A stretch of DNA of 64,000 bases, from contig JAGNZC010000011.1 in assembly GCA_017984635.1 (NCBI GenBank), positions 1 through 64,000 on the forward strand, written 5' to 3'. Within the stretch, counting starts at the first letter, position 1. Each line of letters opens with the position of its first letter. The stretch comes from Crocinitomicaceae bacterium. GTDB taxonomy: Bacteria; Bacteroidota; Bacteroidia; Flavobacteriales_D; Crocinitomicaceae. This document shows positions 36,146 to 46,107 of this stretch, piece by piece. The notes under the pieces were generated by a model. The model searched no databases and was not told where the DNA came from. It was given only the letters and a program-made list of their open reading frames with translations. Position numbers and translations under genes: made by a program.

Positions 36146-38001
36146 ATACTGATAACCGAAAATATGTATTAATTGCATTTATTATCATTGTTGGTATTAT
36201 CTATTCTGTTCGTTTATTTTACATGCAAGTAGTTGATGAAACTTGGACGTTACGCGCACAAGAAATTGCTGAAAAAAGAAAAGAAGTTACACCGCCAAGA
36301 GGTGTTTTATTTGATCGTAAAGGAAAAAAAATGGTTTCTAACAGAACCTATTATAACTTAATGTTCGTTGAAGCAAAAATGAAACATTTTGACACCTTAG
36401 CTTTTGCTAATTTAATCGGATGGTCAAAAGAACGTGTTCGTTTTCGATTTTATGAAATAAAAAAAGGAGAAGGAAAATACCACAATAAAAACACGGGAAA
36501 AACCACTTCAAATTATCAAAAAATTAGACCATACGCTTTTCTTAAAGAAATAACCTTAGATGAAATCGCCGTTATAGCGCCTCATCTAGAAAATTTTCCT
36601 GGGTTTTATGAAGAAGTAACAAGTATGCGAAGTTACCCTTATGCGAATGGAGCAAATATTGTTGGGTATTTATCTGAAGTGAACGGCGAAGAAATTGACG
36701 AAGACCATTTCTATAAACCCGGAAATAACATTGGCCGCGCTGGTTTAGAACGTTTTTACGAAAAAGAACTAAGAGGGCAAAAGGGAATACGTTACATTGT
36801 TACATCAGCCTTGAATAATGCGATTGAATCATACGCGAATGGAAAATACGATACGATTGCCAAACAAGGCCCTTATTTAAAGCTAGGAATTGACATCAAT
36901 CTTCAAGCTTATGGGGAACGTTTGTTAAAAAATAAACGCGGATGTGTTGTAGCTATTGAACCAAATACTGGTGAAATTTTGGCGTTAGTCTCTGCTCCAT
37001 CTTACGATCCTAACTTGTTTATTGGTAAACGGAATATTTCAGCAAATTATGGAAGATTACTCAACGATCCAAGTAAACCTTTATATCCTCGCCCGCTAGC
37101 AGCTGAGTACCCACCTGGTTCAACGTTTAAATTATTAAATTCTTTAATTGGTTTGCAAGAAGGTGTAATTACACCACAATCAGGGTTTCCATGCAATAAG
37201 TCAGTAGTTGGGTGCCACAATCATGCCAGTGCTGGAAATCTTCCAGATGCTATTAAACATTCGTGTAATCCATACTATTACGCTGTTACAAAACGGATTA
37301 TACAACAAAACAAAAAGAAAAGTGTATTTGAAGATGCAGAACTTGGTTTAAATAAATGGGCGCGATACATGCGAAGCTTTGGTTTAGGTTCAAAATTAGA
37401 AACGGACATAACAGGCTTGAGCGGTGGTTCAATCCCTGACGCATTATACTATGACAAATGGTATGGCAATCATAGATGGGTGTTTTCAACCATCCGCTCT
37501 ATTTCAATTGGACAGGGTGAAGTAATGTTGACACCCTTACAAATGGCCAATGTTGCCGCTACGATTGCAAACCGTGGATGGTACATAATACCTCATTTTG
37601 TAAAATCAATTGGTGGTAAAGGTCCAAAAGCAATTTACAAAAAGAAACATTACACCTTAATTGATCGTTCTCATTTTTCAGTAATTATAGAGGGAATGCG
37701 ACGTGTGGTTCATGAGCCAGGAGGAACAGGAAAACGAGCAAAATTAAAAGATATCATTGTTTGTGGAAAAACTGGAACCGTTCAAAATCCACATGGTGAA
37801 GACCATTCCACTTTTGTTGCATTTGCTCCAATGTATAAACCAAAAATTGCTATTGCTGTATTTATCGAAAATGCAAAAGGTGGTGGAGGTTTATGGGCTG
37901 CACCGACTGCAGGGTTAATGATTGAAAAATATTTAACCAAAAAAATCATGGAAAAAGATCGGGAAAAAACTATATTAGAAGCTAATTTTTCATACAGATA
38001 A
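36142..38001 (+). CDS. mrdA: Penicillin-binding protein 2 (elongasome transpeptidase)
   Basis: A 619-residue class B PBP that cross-links side-wall peptidoglycan as partner of RodA. One N-terminal membrane helix (about 8-28), a dimerisation/pedestal domain (about 50-240) and the transpeptidase domain with Ser327 in PPGSTFK, the SCN triad in KHSCNPYYYA, and the KTGT motif (543-546) are all present. The one-base overlap with rodA (TAATG) couples the two enzymes. It is the expected target of mecillinam-type beta-lactams in this organism. Confidence 0.95.
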   Translation: MNTDNRKYVLIAFIIIVGIIYSVRLFYMQVVDETWTLRAQEIAEKRKEVTPPRGVLFDRKGKKMVSNRTYYNLMFVEAKMKHFDTLAFANLIGWSKERVRFRFYEIKKGEGKYHNKNTGKTTSNYQKIRPYAFLKEITLDEIAVIAPHLENFPGFYEEVTSMRSYPYANGANIVGYLSEVNGEEIDEDHFYKPGNNIGRAGLERFYEKELRGQKGIRYIVTSALNNAIESYANGKYDTIAKQGPYLKLGIDINLQAYGERLLKNKRGCVVAIEPNTGEILALVSAPSYDPNLFIGKRNISANYGRLLNDPSKPLYPRPLAAEYPPGSTFKLLNSLIGLQEGVITPQSGFPCNKSVVGCHNHASAGNLPDAIKHSCNPYYYAVTKRIIQQNKKKSVFEDAELGLNKWARYMRSFGLGSKLETDITGLSGGSIPDALYYDKWYGNHRWVFSTIRSISIGQGEVMLTPLQMANVAATIANRGWYIIPHFVKSIGGKGPKAIYKKKHYTLIDRSHFSVIIEGMRRVVHEPGGTGKRAKLKDIIVCGKTGTVQNPHGEDHSTFVAFAPMYKPKIAIAVFIENAKGGGGLWAAPTAGLMIEKYLTKKIMEKDREKTILEANFSYR

Positions 38002-39398
38002 TGCGGAAACAAGAATCACTCGTTGCCTATTTTGATTGGCCACTTTTCATTGTCTATATGTTGTTGCTGTTGATGGGAATTGCGACAGTGTATTCTACAG
38101 CATATAATGCTGACTATCCGAACTTGTTTGATTTTTCTCAAAAGTATGGTAAACAAATTATGTGGTTAGGGATTTCCTTATTTTTAGGGCTAATCGTGTT
38201 TTTAATTGATTCTGATATTTACCGTAAATTTTGTGTGCCCATATACTTATTTACTTTAGTTCTATTAATTATCGTATTATTTATGCCTGCTGTAAATGGG
38301 GCAAGAGCTTGGTTGGGAATTGGTAGTATGGGAATTCAACCTGCAGAATTTGCAAAAATTGGTACAGCTTTGTTATTGGCGCGTTTTATTAGTTCTATCA
38401 ATGTAAAACAGCAAACGATACAAACAGTTATGTATGCTAATGCTATCATATTAATTCCAATGGTTTTAATCTTATTGCAGCCAGATGCCGGTACTTTTGT
38501 TGTTTTTACTTCTTTTTTATTCGTGATGTACCGCGAAGGAATCACATACGACCCTTTAATCTTGAGAATTGTAAACTCTATACCAGGAGTTTTATTTAAG
38601 AAAACTTGGGTGGGAAGCCATTTTATTCCAATTTTATTTGTTGTGGTGTTCCTTAGTATCATTACTCTTTTTATGAGCAATGAAACCATAACTTTCGAAT
38701 CTTTTCCTGGAATTGAAATCCCTGGCTTTTGGGGCGTTGTATTTACGTTAGGGATATTAGGAATCGTAGCCATGATTTTCTTGCGTTTTGTCTCCGCAAA
38801 AAGAGAGCAAAACAAAGCATCTTTAGTAATTGTAATCGGATTTGTGTTATCATCTATCTTAGCTTCTATTGTTAATTTTGGTTTTCAAGGACTAGCATCA
38901 CATCAAAAAGTGCGCATTGAGCTGTTCTTAGGTTTAAAAGAAGATCCAAATGGTGAAGATTACAACAGAAACAGAGCAATGGCGGCAGTTGGTTCAGGCG
39001 GATTTTTAGGAAAAGGATATAACAATGCATCTGTATCAAGTGTTGAAAGTAATCACGTACCGGAAAGTGAAACAGACTTTATCTTTTGTCCTTTTGCAGA
39101 AGAATGGGGATTCTTAGGAACCATCCTGTTAATCGGAATGTATTTGTTTTTATTACTACGCATTGTATTTATCGCCGAACGACAACGATCAACATTCAAT
39201 CGGGTTTATGCCTATGCAGTTGCCATGATTTTATTTTACCATTTTGCCATTAACTTAGGCATGAATATTGGCTTTGCACCAGTAATTGGAATTCCTTTAC
39301 CCTTCTTTAGTTATGGCGGTTCATCCATGATGTCATTTTCTGTTATGATGTTTGTATTATTAAAACTCGATAGCCAACGAAGAGATGTCTTACAATAA
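38001..39398 (+). CDS. rodA: Peptidoglycan glycosyltransferase RodA (SEDS family)
   Basis: A 465-residue polytopic SEDS protein that polymerises lipid II together with PBP2. Conserved parts include GSMGIQPAEFAKIGTALLLARF, LLQPDAGTFVVF, VPESETDFIFCPFAEEWGFLG and GIPLPFFSYGGSSMMSF near the C-terminus. It is about 90 residues longer than E. coli RodA because of an insert around 190-270 that appears to contain extra hydrophobic segments (FIPILFVVVFLSIITLF and GVVFTLGILGIVAMIF), a trait I believe is common in Bacteroidota. Immediately downstream of mrdA; ponA follows after 57 bases. Confidence 0.95.
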   Translation: MRKQESLVAYFDWPLFIVYMLLLLMGIATVYSTAYNADYPNLFDFSQKYGKQIMWLGISLFLGLIVFLIDSDIYRKFCVPIYLFTLVLLIIVLFMPAVNGARAWLGIGSMGIQPAEFAKIGTALLLARFISSINVKQQTIQTVMYANAIILIPMVLILLQPDAGTFVVFTSFLFVMYREGITYDPLILRIVNSIPGVLFKKTWVGSHFIPILFVVVFLSIITLFMSNETITFESFPGIEIPGFWGVVFTLGILGIVAMIFLRFVSAKREQNKASLVIVIGFVLSSILASIVNFGFQGLASHQKVRIELFLGLKEDPNGEDYNRNRAMAAVGSGGFLGKGYNNASVSSVESNHVPESETDFIFCPFAEEWGFLGTILLIGMYLFLLLRIVFIAERQRSTFNRVYAYAVAMILFYHFAINLGMNIGFAPVIGIPLPFFSYGGSSMMSFSVMMFVLLKLDSQRRDVLQ

Positions 39399-39455
39399 TT
39401 TTAGAAAGCGATAGTTGAATCAAAGAAATCTTTATTTTTACATTAAAAAACAAGC

Positions 39456-41975
39456 ATGAACAACAAATTAACACCTTCAAATGCCTTTTCAACTGAAAAA
39501 TTGAAAAAATGGACGCGCTTATTTTGGGTCTTAGCAATGATGCCTTTTGTTTTAGTGACTTCGTTGCTTCTTTTTCAATCTGAAGACGATTTACCTCCTG
39601 TTGAAATGTTAGACAATCCACCTGAATTATTGGCTTCTGTTGTGTTAGCTGATGACGGTGAAACTGAATTAGGACGTTATTGGAAAATAAACCGAACAAG
39701 TGTTCAATACAAAGACATCTCTCCATACGTTACCGATGCATTAATTGCAACTGAAGACGAACGATTTATCGATCATTCTGGAGTAGATTTTAGAGCAATC
39801 GGAAGAGCAGTAGTTAATGTTGGTGGTGCAGGTGGAGCTTCTACAATTACCCAACAATTAGCCAAATTATTGTTTACATTACAACAACGCGATCGTCAAG
39901 AATTGGCAAGATCTATGGGTGAATCTGTTTCATCTGGAGCAACAACGCGCATCGGAAGAATCTTTCAACGAATCAATGAGAAAGCACGAGAAAACATCAT
40001 TGCGACACGTTTAGAAAAACGATTCACCAAAGAAGAAATCATTACGATGTATTTAAATCAATTCGATTTTTTATACAACGCAGTTGGAATTGAAAATGCA
40101 GCGAAAGTTTATTTTAATAAAAAGCCAATCAATTTAACAAAAGATGAAGCTGCGCTCTTAGTAGGTTTATGTAAAAACCCTTCTTTATTTAATCCTTACA
40201 CCTATAAAATCAAAGATTATCGTTCTAAAATTGCTAAAGCTAAAGACATTCCTGTAAGTGCCGTTCAATTTTCTGACATTGCTCCATTAAGAGCAGAGGA
40301 TTCATTAAGAGCAGTTTCAAGAAGAAATCAAGTATTGATGCAATGGCTTAAAAATAGTAAAAGCAACAACAAAGCCCTGCGTATAAAAATAACTAAAGAG
40401 GAATACGATATTCTTAAAATGAAACCAATCGTTGTTGACTATCAAATTGTTGACCACAAACAAGGAATGGCACCGTATTTCAGAGAAGCAGTGCGCAAAG
40501 AATTAACAGAATTATTCAAAGAAAAAAATGCAGATGGTTCTTGGAAATATGCACGACAAGATGGAACTCCGTATGACATTTACAGAGATGGTTTAAAAAT
40601 TTATACTTCTATCAATGCGAGCTTACAAGAATACGCAGAAGCAGCTGTAGAACGTCATTTGAAAGAATCATTACAACCAGCATTTGACGAAAATAATCGC
40701 TATTTGAAAAATTATCCCTTTTCAAGTGATATCAATAAAGACGAAGTAGAATCTATTATGCTTACTGCGCGTCACAATTCAGCTCGTTATGCAAATATGG
40801 TGAGCAGTGGACTTACTGAAAGTGAAATCAATAAAAATTTCAATACTCCAGTTGCTATGAAAGTATTCACGTGGAAAGGTGATAATGAAATTGATACAAC
40901 ACTTACTCCAAATGATTCTATTCGTTATTACAAAGCGTTTTTACATGCTGGATTAATTTCCATTGAACCTCAAACTGGCTTTGTGAAAGCATGGGTTGGT
41001 GGGGCAAACTTTGAGAATTTTGCTTATGATCACGTTCGACAAGGAAAGCGACAAGTTGGTTCAACCATTAAACCATTCGTATATGGAACTGCAATGGCAA
41101 TGGGTGTTGTGAAACCATGTACACAATTCGCCAACACAACCTATTGCGTTGATTTACAAAATGCAGATGGAGATGTTGATGGAAGATGGTGTCCTAAAAA
41201 TGCAGGAGGTTCAGATGCAGGAGTTGTTTCTGCTTCAACTGGATTAGCACAATCAATGAATAACATTACGGTTGCTGTAATGTCAAAAATGGGCGGTTAT
41301 GCTGGTCCAAAAACCGTTTCTAAATTACTGCGCATGATGGATATCGATCTGCCTGCTAGTCAAGAAGTTCCTGCAATGTGCCTTGGAATTATGGATTTAT
41401 CACTCTTCCAATTGGTAGGTGCTCAGTGTATCTTTGTTAATAATGGGATATATAACCGTCCAACAACTATCTTAAGAATTGAAGACCGAAATGGAAATGT
41501 AATTTTCAATGCAAAATCGTATTCGAAAGAAGTACTCAACGAAAATGTAGCATATGAAACTTTGAAAATGATGAAACAAGTTGTGACGAGCGGAACAGCC
41601 GGAAGTCTTCGAGGAGGAAACAGTTGGGGAAATGTTTTAGCTCCTACTGCAGGTAAAACAGGAACAACGCAAAGTAACTCCGATGGATGGTTTGTTGGCT
41701 TAACGCCAGAATTAGCAACAGGTGTTTGGGTTGGTGCAGAAGACCGATCTGTTCGCTTTAGATCCATGCAATGGGGACAAGGTGCGCGATTAGCATTACC
41801 AATTTATGGATATTACATGCAAAAAGTATACAAAGATCCTAAAATTGCCCTTTCCACCACAGATTTTAAAGAACCGAGGTCCTACGATCCAAAAGCTTTT
41901 TCATGTTCAGGTGGCGATATTCTCCCTACCCCAGCACAAGAAGAAGTGATTCCAGAAGTAATTGATTTTCAATAA
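39456..41975 (+). CDS. Class A penicillin-binding protein (PBP1A-type)
   Basis: An 839-residue bifunctional peptidoglycan synthase. After a cytoplasmic tail and one membrane helix (about 23-45) comes a GT51 glycosyltransferase domain with catalytic Glu100 in [14 protein letters not shown], then [14 protein letters not shown] and [20 protein letters not shown]. The transpeptidase domain has Ser536 in GSTIKPF, SMNN in [10 protein letters not shown], and [16 protein letters not shown]. It sits behind the elongasome genes, indicating co-ordinated wall synthesis. scoA begins 8 bases after its stop, so the CoA-transferase may be transcribed from the same unit. Confidence 0.95.
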   Translation: MNNKLTPSNAFSTEKLKKWTRLFWVLAMMPFVLVTSLLLFQSEDDLPPVEMLDNPPELLASVVLADDGETELGRYWKINRTSVQYKDISPYVTDALIATEDERFIDHSGVDFRAIGRAVVNVGGAGGASTITQQLAKLLFTLQQRDRQELARSMGESVSSGATTRIGRIFQRINEKARENIIATRLEKRFTKEEIITMYLNQFDFLYNAVGIENAAKVYFNKKPINLTKDEAALLVGLCKNPSLFNPYTYKIKDYRSKIAKAKDIPVSAVQFSDIAPLRAEDSLRAVSRRNQVLMQWLKNSKSNNKALRIKITKEEYDILKMKPIVVDYQIVDHKQGMAPYFREAVRKELTELFKEKNADGSWKYARQDGTPYDIYRDGLKIYTSINASLQEYAEAAVERHLKESLQPAFDENNRYLKNYPFSSDINKDEVESIMLTARHNSARYANMVSSGLTESEINKNFNTPVAMKVFTWKGDNEIDTTLTPNDSIRYYKAFLHAGLISIEPQTGFVKAWVGGANFENFAYDHVRQGKRQVGSTIKPFVYGTAMAMGVVKPCTQFANTTYCVDLQNADGDVDGRWCPKNAGGSDAGVVSASTGLAQSMNNITVAVMSKMGGYAGPKTVSKLLRMMDIDLPASQEVPAMCLGIMDLSLFQLVGAQCIFVNNGIYNRPTTILRIEDRNGNVIFNAKSYSKEVLNENVAYETLKMMKQVVTSGTAGSLRGGNSWGNVLAPTAGKTGTTQSNSDGWFVGLTPELATGVWVGAEDRSVRFRSMQWGQGARLALPIYGYYMQKVYKDPKIALSTTDFKEPRSYDPKAFSCSGGDILPTPAQEEVIPEVIDFQ

Positions 41976-41983
41976 ATACAGAC

Positions 41984-42673
41984 ATGAATAAAGTTGTAAA
42001 AAACGTAGAAGAAGCATTAGTAGGCATTCAAGATGGAATGACTTTAATGATTGGTGGGTTTGGTTTATGTGGTATTCCTGAAAATTCAATTGCGGAATTG
42101 GTCCAACTAAATGTGCGTAATTTAACCTGTATTTCTAACAATGCTGGTGTAGATGATTTTGGGTTAGGCTTGTTGTTACAACAAAAACAAATCAAAAAAA
42201 TGATTAGTTCATACGTTGGCGAAAATGCAGAATTTGAACGCCAAATGTTGTCTGGAGAATTGATTGTAGATTTAATCCCTCAAGGAAGTTTAGCCGAACG
42301 CTGTAGAGCTGGAGGCGCTGGAATTCCAGCCTTTTTTACACCTGCAGGTTACGGAACTGAAGTAGCAGAAGGAAAAGAGGTGCGCGTTTTTAACGGAAAG
42401 CCACACATCTTAGAAGAAGCACTTACTGCAGATTACGCGATTGTAAAAGCATGGAAAGGTGATACAGAAGGGAATCTTGTCTTTAAAGCTACAGCAAGAA
42501 ATTTCAACCCTATGATGGCAATGGCAGGTAAAATTACGGTTGCAGAAGTAGAAGAGTTAGTTCCTGCTGGAACGCTTGATCCTAATTTTATTCATACACC
42601 TGGAATTTTTGTACAACGTATCTTCCAAGGTGAGAAATTTGAAAAACGAATCGAACAAAGAACCACAAGATAA
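41984..42673 (+). CDS. scoA: 3-oxoacid CoA-transferase, subunit A
   Basis: Alpha subunit (229 residues) of a succinyl-CoA:3-ketoacid (acetoacetate) CoA-transferase. Typical parts are the N-terminal [36 protein letters not shown] and the [18 protein letters not shown] loop. The active enzyme needs the beta subunit, encoded at 43204. In most genomes the two genes are adjacent; here 530 bases containing an unrelated small gene and repeats separate them. The role is activation of acetoacetate or another 3-oxoacid for degradation. The exact substrate cannot be set from sequence alone. Confidence 0.92.
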   Translation: MNKVVKNVEEALVGIQDGMTLMIGGFGLCGIPENSIAELVQLNVRNLTCISNNAGVDDFGLGLLLQQKQIKKMISSYVGENAEFERQMLSGELIVDLIPQGSLAERCRAGGAGIPAFFTPAGYGTEVAEGKEVRVFNGKPHILEEALTADYAIVKAWKGDTEGNLVFKATARNFNPMMAMAGKITVAEVEELVPAGTLDPNFIHTPGIFVQRIFQGEKFEKRIEQRTTR

Positions 42674-42723
42674 TGAATTAATGGAACAATTATTCAATGT
42701 GGAAATGGAACAATGTAAAAATG

Positions 42724-42754
42724 AATTGATACATTAGTTAATTGATACATTAGT
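42724..42754 (+). repeat. Direct repeat pair, left flank of four-helix-bundle cassette
   Basis: AATTGATACATTAGT occurs at 42724-42738 and again at 42740-42754, exact 15-base copies one base apart. Upstream, CAATGTGGAAATGGAAC (42696-42712) also has a near copy on the other side of the gene (about 43115-43130). Confidence 0.85.
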
Positions 42755-42757
42755 ACA

Positions 42758-43108
42758 GTGGAAGTTAAACAAAATATTATTCTAGCTAAGACGATTGCGT
42801 TTTCAATAGAGATAATTGCATATTGTGAGCTTCTAGAATCCAATAAGAAATTTGTAATAGCGCGGCAATTATTAAAATCAGGAACATCTATTGGAGCAAA
42901 TGTTCATGAAGCACAAAATGCAGAATCAAGAAATGATTTTATTCATAAAATAAAAATTGCTGCAAAAGAAATTGAAGAAACAAAATATTGGCTAATCTTA
43001 TGTAATCATTCAGAATCTTACCCTTCAAATGAAAAATTATTTGATACGGTGAATGAAATTGGATTGATAATTTATAAGATAATAGCTAGCTCAAAAAACA
43101 ATAAATAA
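42758..43108 (+). CDS. Four-helix-bundle protein (23S rRNA intervening-sequence-protein family)
   Basis: A 116-residue, fully helical protein of the S23/IVP family (TIGR02436-like). Characteristic parts are the early ILAKTIAFSIEIIAYCELL, the strongly conserved QLLKSGTSIGANVHEAQNAESRNDFIHKIKIAAKEIEETKYWL, and a last helix LFDTVNEIGLIIYKIIAS. In other bacteria these genes lie in intervening sequences inside 23S rRNA genes or as free cassettes, and relatives act as accessory proteins in diversity-generating retroelements. The start is GTG at 42758; a TGA lies five codons upstream, so no ATG is possible. The GTG sits immediately behind the flanking repeats. The cassette interrupts the CoA-transferase gene pair. 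Confidence 0.85.
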   Translation: MEVKQNIILAKTIAFSIEIIAYCELLESNKKFVIARQLLKSGTSIGANVHEAQNAESRNDFIHKIKIAAKEIEETKYWLILCNHSESYPSNEKLFDTVNEIGLIIYKIIASSKNNK

Positions 43109-43145
43109 ATTAATCAATGTGAAATGATACTTTATACCATTAATA

Positions 43146-43200
43146 AATTGGTACATTATTAAATTGATACATTAGTACATTATTAAATTGATACATTAAA
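43146..43200 (+). repeat. Direct repeats, right flank of four-helix-bundle cassette
   Basis: AATTGGTACATTATT (43146-43160), AATTGATACATTAGT (43162-43176, identical to the left-flank copies) and AATTGATACATTAAA (43186-43200). They end four bases before the scoB ATG. Confidence 0.85.
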
Positions 43201-43203
43201 AAT

Positions 43204-43860
43204 ATGGCACTAGATAAAACAGGCATTGCTAAAAGAATAGCACAAGAACTTCAAAATGGTTGGTATGTTAATTTAGGAATTGGAATTCCAACCTTGGTTG
43301 CCAATTATATTCCTGAAGGAATAGATGTTGAATTTCAATCGGAAAATGGCGTATTAGGAATGGGACAATTTCCATTGGAAGAAGAAGTAGATGCTGATTT
43401 AATCAATGCGGGGAAGCAAACCATTACCGTGAAAGAAGGAGCCTCTTTTTTTGATTCTGCAATGTCTTTTGCTATGATTCGAGGACAACACGTTCAATTG
43501 ACTGTTTTAGGCGCTATGGAAGTTTCTCAAAATGGAGATATTGCCAATTGGAAAATTCCGGGTAAAATGGTAAAAGGAATGGGAGGCGCAATGGACTTAG
43601 TGGCATCTGCTGATAATATCATCGTTGCAATGATGCATTCCAACAAAGCGGGTGAATCCAAGATTCTTAAAGAATGTACATTACCATTAACAGGAGTTGG
43701 ATGCGTGAAAAAAGTAGTCACTGAATTGGCCGTATTAGAAATAAAAGACGGTGCTTTTCACCTTATTGAACGTGCGCCAGGTGTTAGTGTAGAAGAAATA
43801 ATCTCTAAAACAGAAGGTAAATTAATTGTGCCTGAGTATGTGCCTGAGATGAAGATTTGA
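43204..43860 (+). CDS. scoB: 3-oxoacid CoA-transferase, subunit B
   Basis: Beta subunit, 218 residues, carrying the catalytic glutamate, Glu47, in QSENGVLGMG. Other conserved segments are GIGIPTLVANYIP, the GGAMDLV loop and the VITEL-like VVTELAVLEI near the end. It should pair with scoA at 41984 as an alpha2beta2 enzyme. Expression may depend on readthrough of the cassette between the genes. A repeat scar follows downstream before the convergent EamA gene. Confidence 0.93.
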   Translation: MALDKTGIAKRIAQELQNGWYVNLGIGIPTLVANYIPEGIDVEFQSENGVLGMGQFPLEEEVDADLINAGKQTITVKEGASFFDSAMSFAMIRGQHVQLTVLGAMEVSQNGDIANWKIPGKMVKGMGGAMDLVASADNIIVAMMHSNKAGESKILKECTLPLTGVGCVKKVVTELAVLEIKDGAFHLIERAPGVSVEEIISKTEGKLIVPEYVPEMKI

Positions 43861-43884
43861 GAAAAGAACTTAGGAGGCAAGACT

Positions 43885-43940
43885 TCAAGAATGAAGGAGT
43901 GAAGGAATGAAACGAGATCGTAATTCTGTTGAAATCTAAA
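43885..43940. repeat. Repeat remnant (same family as 47486-47681)
   Basis: The 19-base block CGTAATTCTGTTGAAATCT at 43919-43937 matches 18 of 19 bases of a block at 47625-47643. Together with the preceding AAGACTTCAAGA...GAAGGA stretch this looks like a shortened copy of the repeat found between kynU and kmo. Confidence 0.6.
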
Positions 43941-43961
43941 TCTAATGCCTAATTAACTAGC

Positions 43962-44879
43962 CTACTTTCTCCGAGCTGTCAAATAAACGCCAAAAAAGAT
44001 AAGTAACATGTACCCAATTTTTTGGGTAGTAATGGTGTGTGTGAAATCTTCTGACCAACCAAGGTAAGCCAAGAAAAACGCGAAAAACAAGACCAAAACA
44101 GGCTGTAAATAAATGTAAACACTGGAAACAGATGCCGTTACGTATTTTAAGGCAAACACCGTTAATAGATAAGTTAAAAACGTAACACCTACTACCACAT
44201 ACGTAATTTTATACCAAACTTCTGTAGGAATTACTTGAAAATTTGTAGTTGTAAACTCCTGCAATGTAGGTGGATAAAGGAGAATAAAACCTGTTCCAAA
44301 CGTAAAAACGTATGTGATAACCGTTAATGGACTGTATTTTTGCATCAGTGGTTTTACAAGTACCATATACACGGCATAACTTGCCGCGTTGATCACTAAA
44401 AACAAATCACCTAGCATTGAATCGCCTTTTCCAGTTCCAGCGGTTAAGGTTAATAAAATAGCGCCTAAAGCACCAATTACAATTCCAGTGATTTTCCGAG
44501 GAGTTACATGCTCTTTCAATAGAAAATAAGACAATAGTACTACCAACAACGGATTGGAAGCCATGATAATGCCTGAATTAATCGAAGAAGATAAATTTAA
44601 ACCGTGAAAAAAAAACAATTGATTGACTGCAACACCAAAAACCCCACAGACTGCTAATAATAACCAATCTTTCCGTGCAATTTTTTCTTTAGGTAAAAAT
44701 AATTTGACAAACCAAAATAGCAAGGTAGCACCAACCGCTCGAAACAAAATAAATACACTAGGGCTTAAATAAGTAGGCATTACGCCTTTTGCTAAAACAT
44801 GACTCGCGCCATACAAGGCATTCACAGCAAACAATGAAAGATGTGCCCAAAAGGCTTTTGTTTGTTTGAAAAGAATCAT
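43962..44879 (-). CDS. EamA-family (DMT) transporter
   Basis: A 305-residue integral membrane protein with ten predicted helices in two EamA repeats (about 12-145 and 155-300), the classic drug/metabolite transporter layout. The conserved parts FILFRAVGATLLFWF, GVFGVAVNQLFFFHGLNLSSSINSGIIMASNPLLVVLLSYFLL and SSVYIYLQPVLVLFFAFFL identify the family. The substrate cannot be told. It overlaps the ArsC-like gene by 4 bases and is the last gene of the run that begins with the kynurenine enzymes. Confidence 0.9.
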   Translation of the reverse strand: MILFKQTKAFWAHLSLFAVNALYGASHVLAKGVMPTYLSPSVFILFRAVGATLLFWFVKLFLPKEKIARKDWLLLAVCGVFGVAVNQLFFFHGLNLSSSINSGIIMASNPLLVVLLSYFLLKEHVTPRKITGIVIGALGAILLTLTAGTGKGDSMLGDLFLVINAASYAVYMVLVKPLMQKYSPLTVITYVFTFGTGFILLYPPTLQEFTTTNFQVIPTEVWYKITYVVVGVTFLTYLLTVFALKYVTASVSSVYIYLQPVLVLFFAFFLAYLGWSEDFTHTITTQKIGYMLLIFFGVYLTARRK

Positions 44880-45235
44880 GTGTTTTTAGCAAACGATTTT
44901 TGAGCTGCTTCGACATCTTTCTTCGCATTACCAATAAAAATTTCATCTCCATTGATCATGAATGGACGTTTCAAAAACGTATATTCCGATAAAAGATACG
45001 ACCGGTAATCGTTTTCAGTTAAATCCATTTTGTCTAAACCCAATCCTCGGTATTTCATTGCCCGTTTCGAAAATAATGCTTCATAAGAACCCACTTTCTC
45101 TTTGATCCAGTCCAATGTTTCTGCAGAAATATTTTGCTCTTTAATGTCTTGAAGTATTACTGTTGCATCCGGCGCAAGTTCTTTCAAGATTTTTTGACAT
45201 GTAGAACACGTGCTTAAATGGTATATTTTTTTCAT
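44876..45235 (-). CDS. ArsC/Spx-family protein
   Basis: A 119-residue thioredoxin-fold protein with the redox pair STCSTCQK (Cys9 and Cys12) at the start and the family segments ETLDWIKEKVG, LFSKRAMKYRGLGLD and TFLKRPFMINGDEIFIG. It belongs to the arsenate reductase/YffB/Spx group. The CxxC and the RPF motif allow a reductase role, but the substrate is uncertain, and the absence of other ars genes argues against an arsenic operon. It is coupled to the EamA transporter (ATGA overlap). Confidence 0.82.
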   Translation of the reverse strand: MKKIYHLSTCSTCQKILKELAPDATVILQDIKEQNISAETLDWIKEKVGSYEALFSKRAMKYRGLGLDKMDLTENDYRSYLLSEYTFLKRPFMINGDEIFIGNAKKDVEAAQKSFAKNT

Positions 45236-45251
45236 TAGTTAGTCGTTAAGT

Positions 45252-46106
45252 TTAATCCGCTTTGTAAACGGCTGGACATCCTTTTTGCACTTTTTTAAAC
45301 AAGTAAATCCACTTCACTTGTGCTTGAATTGGAACATAATTGGAATGGTACCATTTCAAAGCTGAGCATCCACTGCGCCAATCATGAAGTCCAACGATTG
45401 GAAGTGCTACACTTGGAATAAGAAAACTTCTGCGTGATAGTTTAATGCCAAAACCTAAACTATAATTCAACTGCAAAACGAATGGTGAATGATTGTCCGT
45501 TAGTTCAAATGTTGCTGTATTTGCATCATTTGAACTTGATGAAAAGAAACGAAAATCTGCATTGATACCTATTCCGTTGTCAATAAAGTACTTTTTACCT
45601 AAATAAAAATTACGGTGCGCTGAAAAACGTCCGTACAAATAAGCGTTTGAAAAATCACTCGTTTCATTCAAGGTTGAAATTACTTGTCCGCCTAAATTGT
45701 AATAGTTAGCTGTTACATTTTCAGCGCCATTGATCATTTTCAAGCCCAAACCCCAATCGTAATAAGAAACTAAAATTGTTTTGAGTCGTTTAGAAAGTTG
45801 GGACTGCTTTTTAGGAAAATGAGCCATCCCTGCTTCGATGAAAAACCCTACTTGACCTGAAGGATCAAACGTATAATCAATTGGTCGATCGGCAGCATCA
45901 ACAATCGTTTGTGAAACGTTGTTTACATCCGAGCGTGTTTTAGTGTAAATCAAACCACCTGTTATCTGAATCCCTGAGTACTTATAATTATTAAAATCTA
46001 CTTCGCCAAATGCTGAACCTCGTTTTTTTCCGGGTGTTAAATCACGTTGTGCGATTGCATTGCTCATCACGAACAACAAGATGAATGTATAAGTAATCTG
46101 TTTCAT
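45252..46106 (-). CDS. Predicted outer-membrane protein, unknown function
   Basis: A 284-residue protein with a signal peptide (1-19, NAIAQ) and many short amphipathic beta-strand-like segments such as GFFIEAGMAHFPK, NAYLYGRFSAHRNFYLGKKYFIDNGIGINADFRFF and FVLQLNYSLGFGIKLSRRSFLIP. It is probably a beta-barrel. I recognise no family. It lies one base after the kmo stop and 16 bases before the ArsC-like gene, so it is part of the same transcription unit. Confidence 0.65.
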   Translation of the reverse strand: MKQITYTFILLFVMSNAIAQRDLTPGKKRGSAFGEVDFNNYKYSGIQITGGLIYTKTRSDVNNVSQTIVDAADRPIDYTFDPSGQVGFFIEAGMAHFPKKQSQLSKRLKTILVSYYDWGLGLKMINGAENVTANYYNLGGQVISTLNETSDFSNAYLYGRFSAHRNFYLGKKYFIDNGIGINADFRFFSSSSNDANTATFELTDNHSPFVLQLNYSLGFGIKLSRRSFLIPSVALPIVGLHDWRSGCSALKWYHSNYVPIQAQVKWIYLFKKVQKGCPAVYKAD

Positions 46107-46107
46107 T

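Noticed and set aside
42758..43108. Diversity-generating retroelement accessory protein
   Set aside because: No reverse transcriptase, template or variable repeat is nearby; the fold resemblance alone does not support a DGR.
42724..43200. Insertion sequence between scoA and scoB
   Set aside because: No transposase and no terminal inverted repeats; the repeats are direct and the only gene belongs to the IVP family.
44876..45235. Arsenic resistance operon
   Set aside because: Only an ArsC/Spx-like gene is present; there is no ArsR, ArsB or Acr3.
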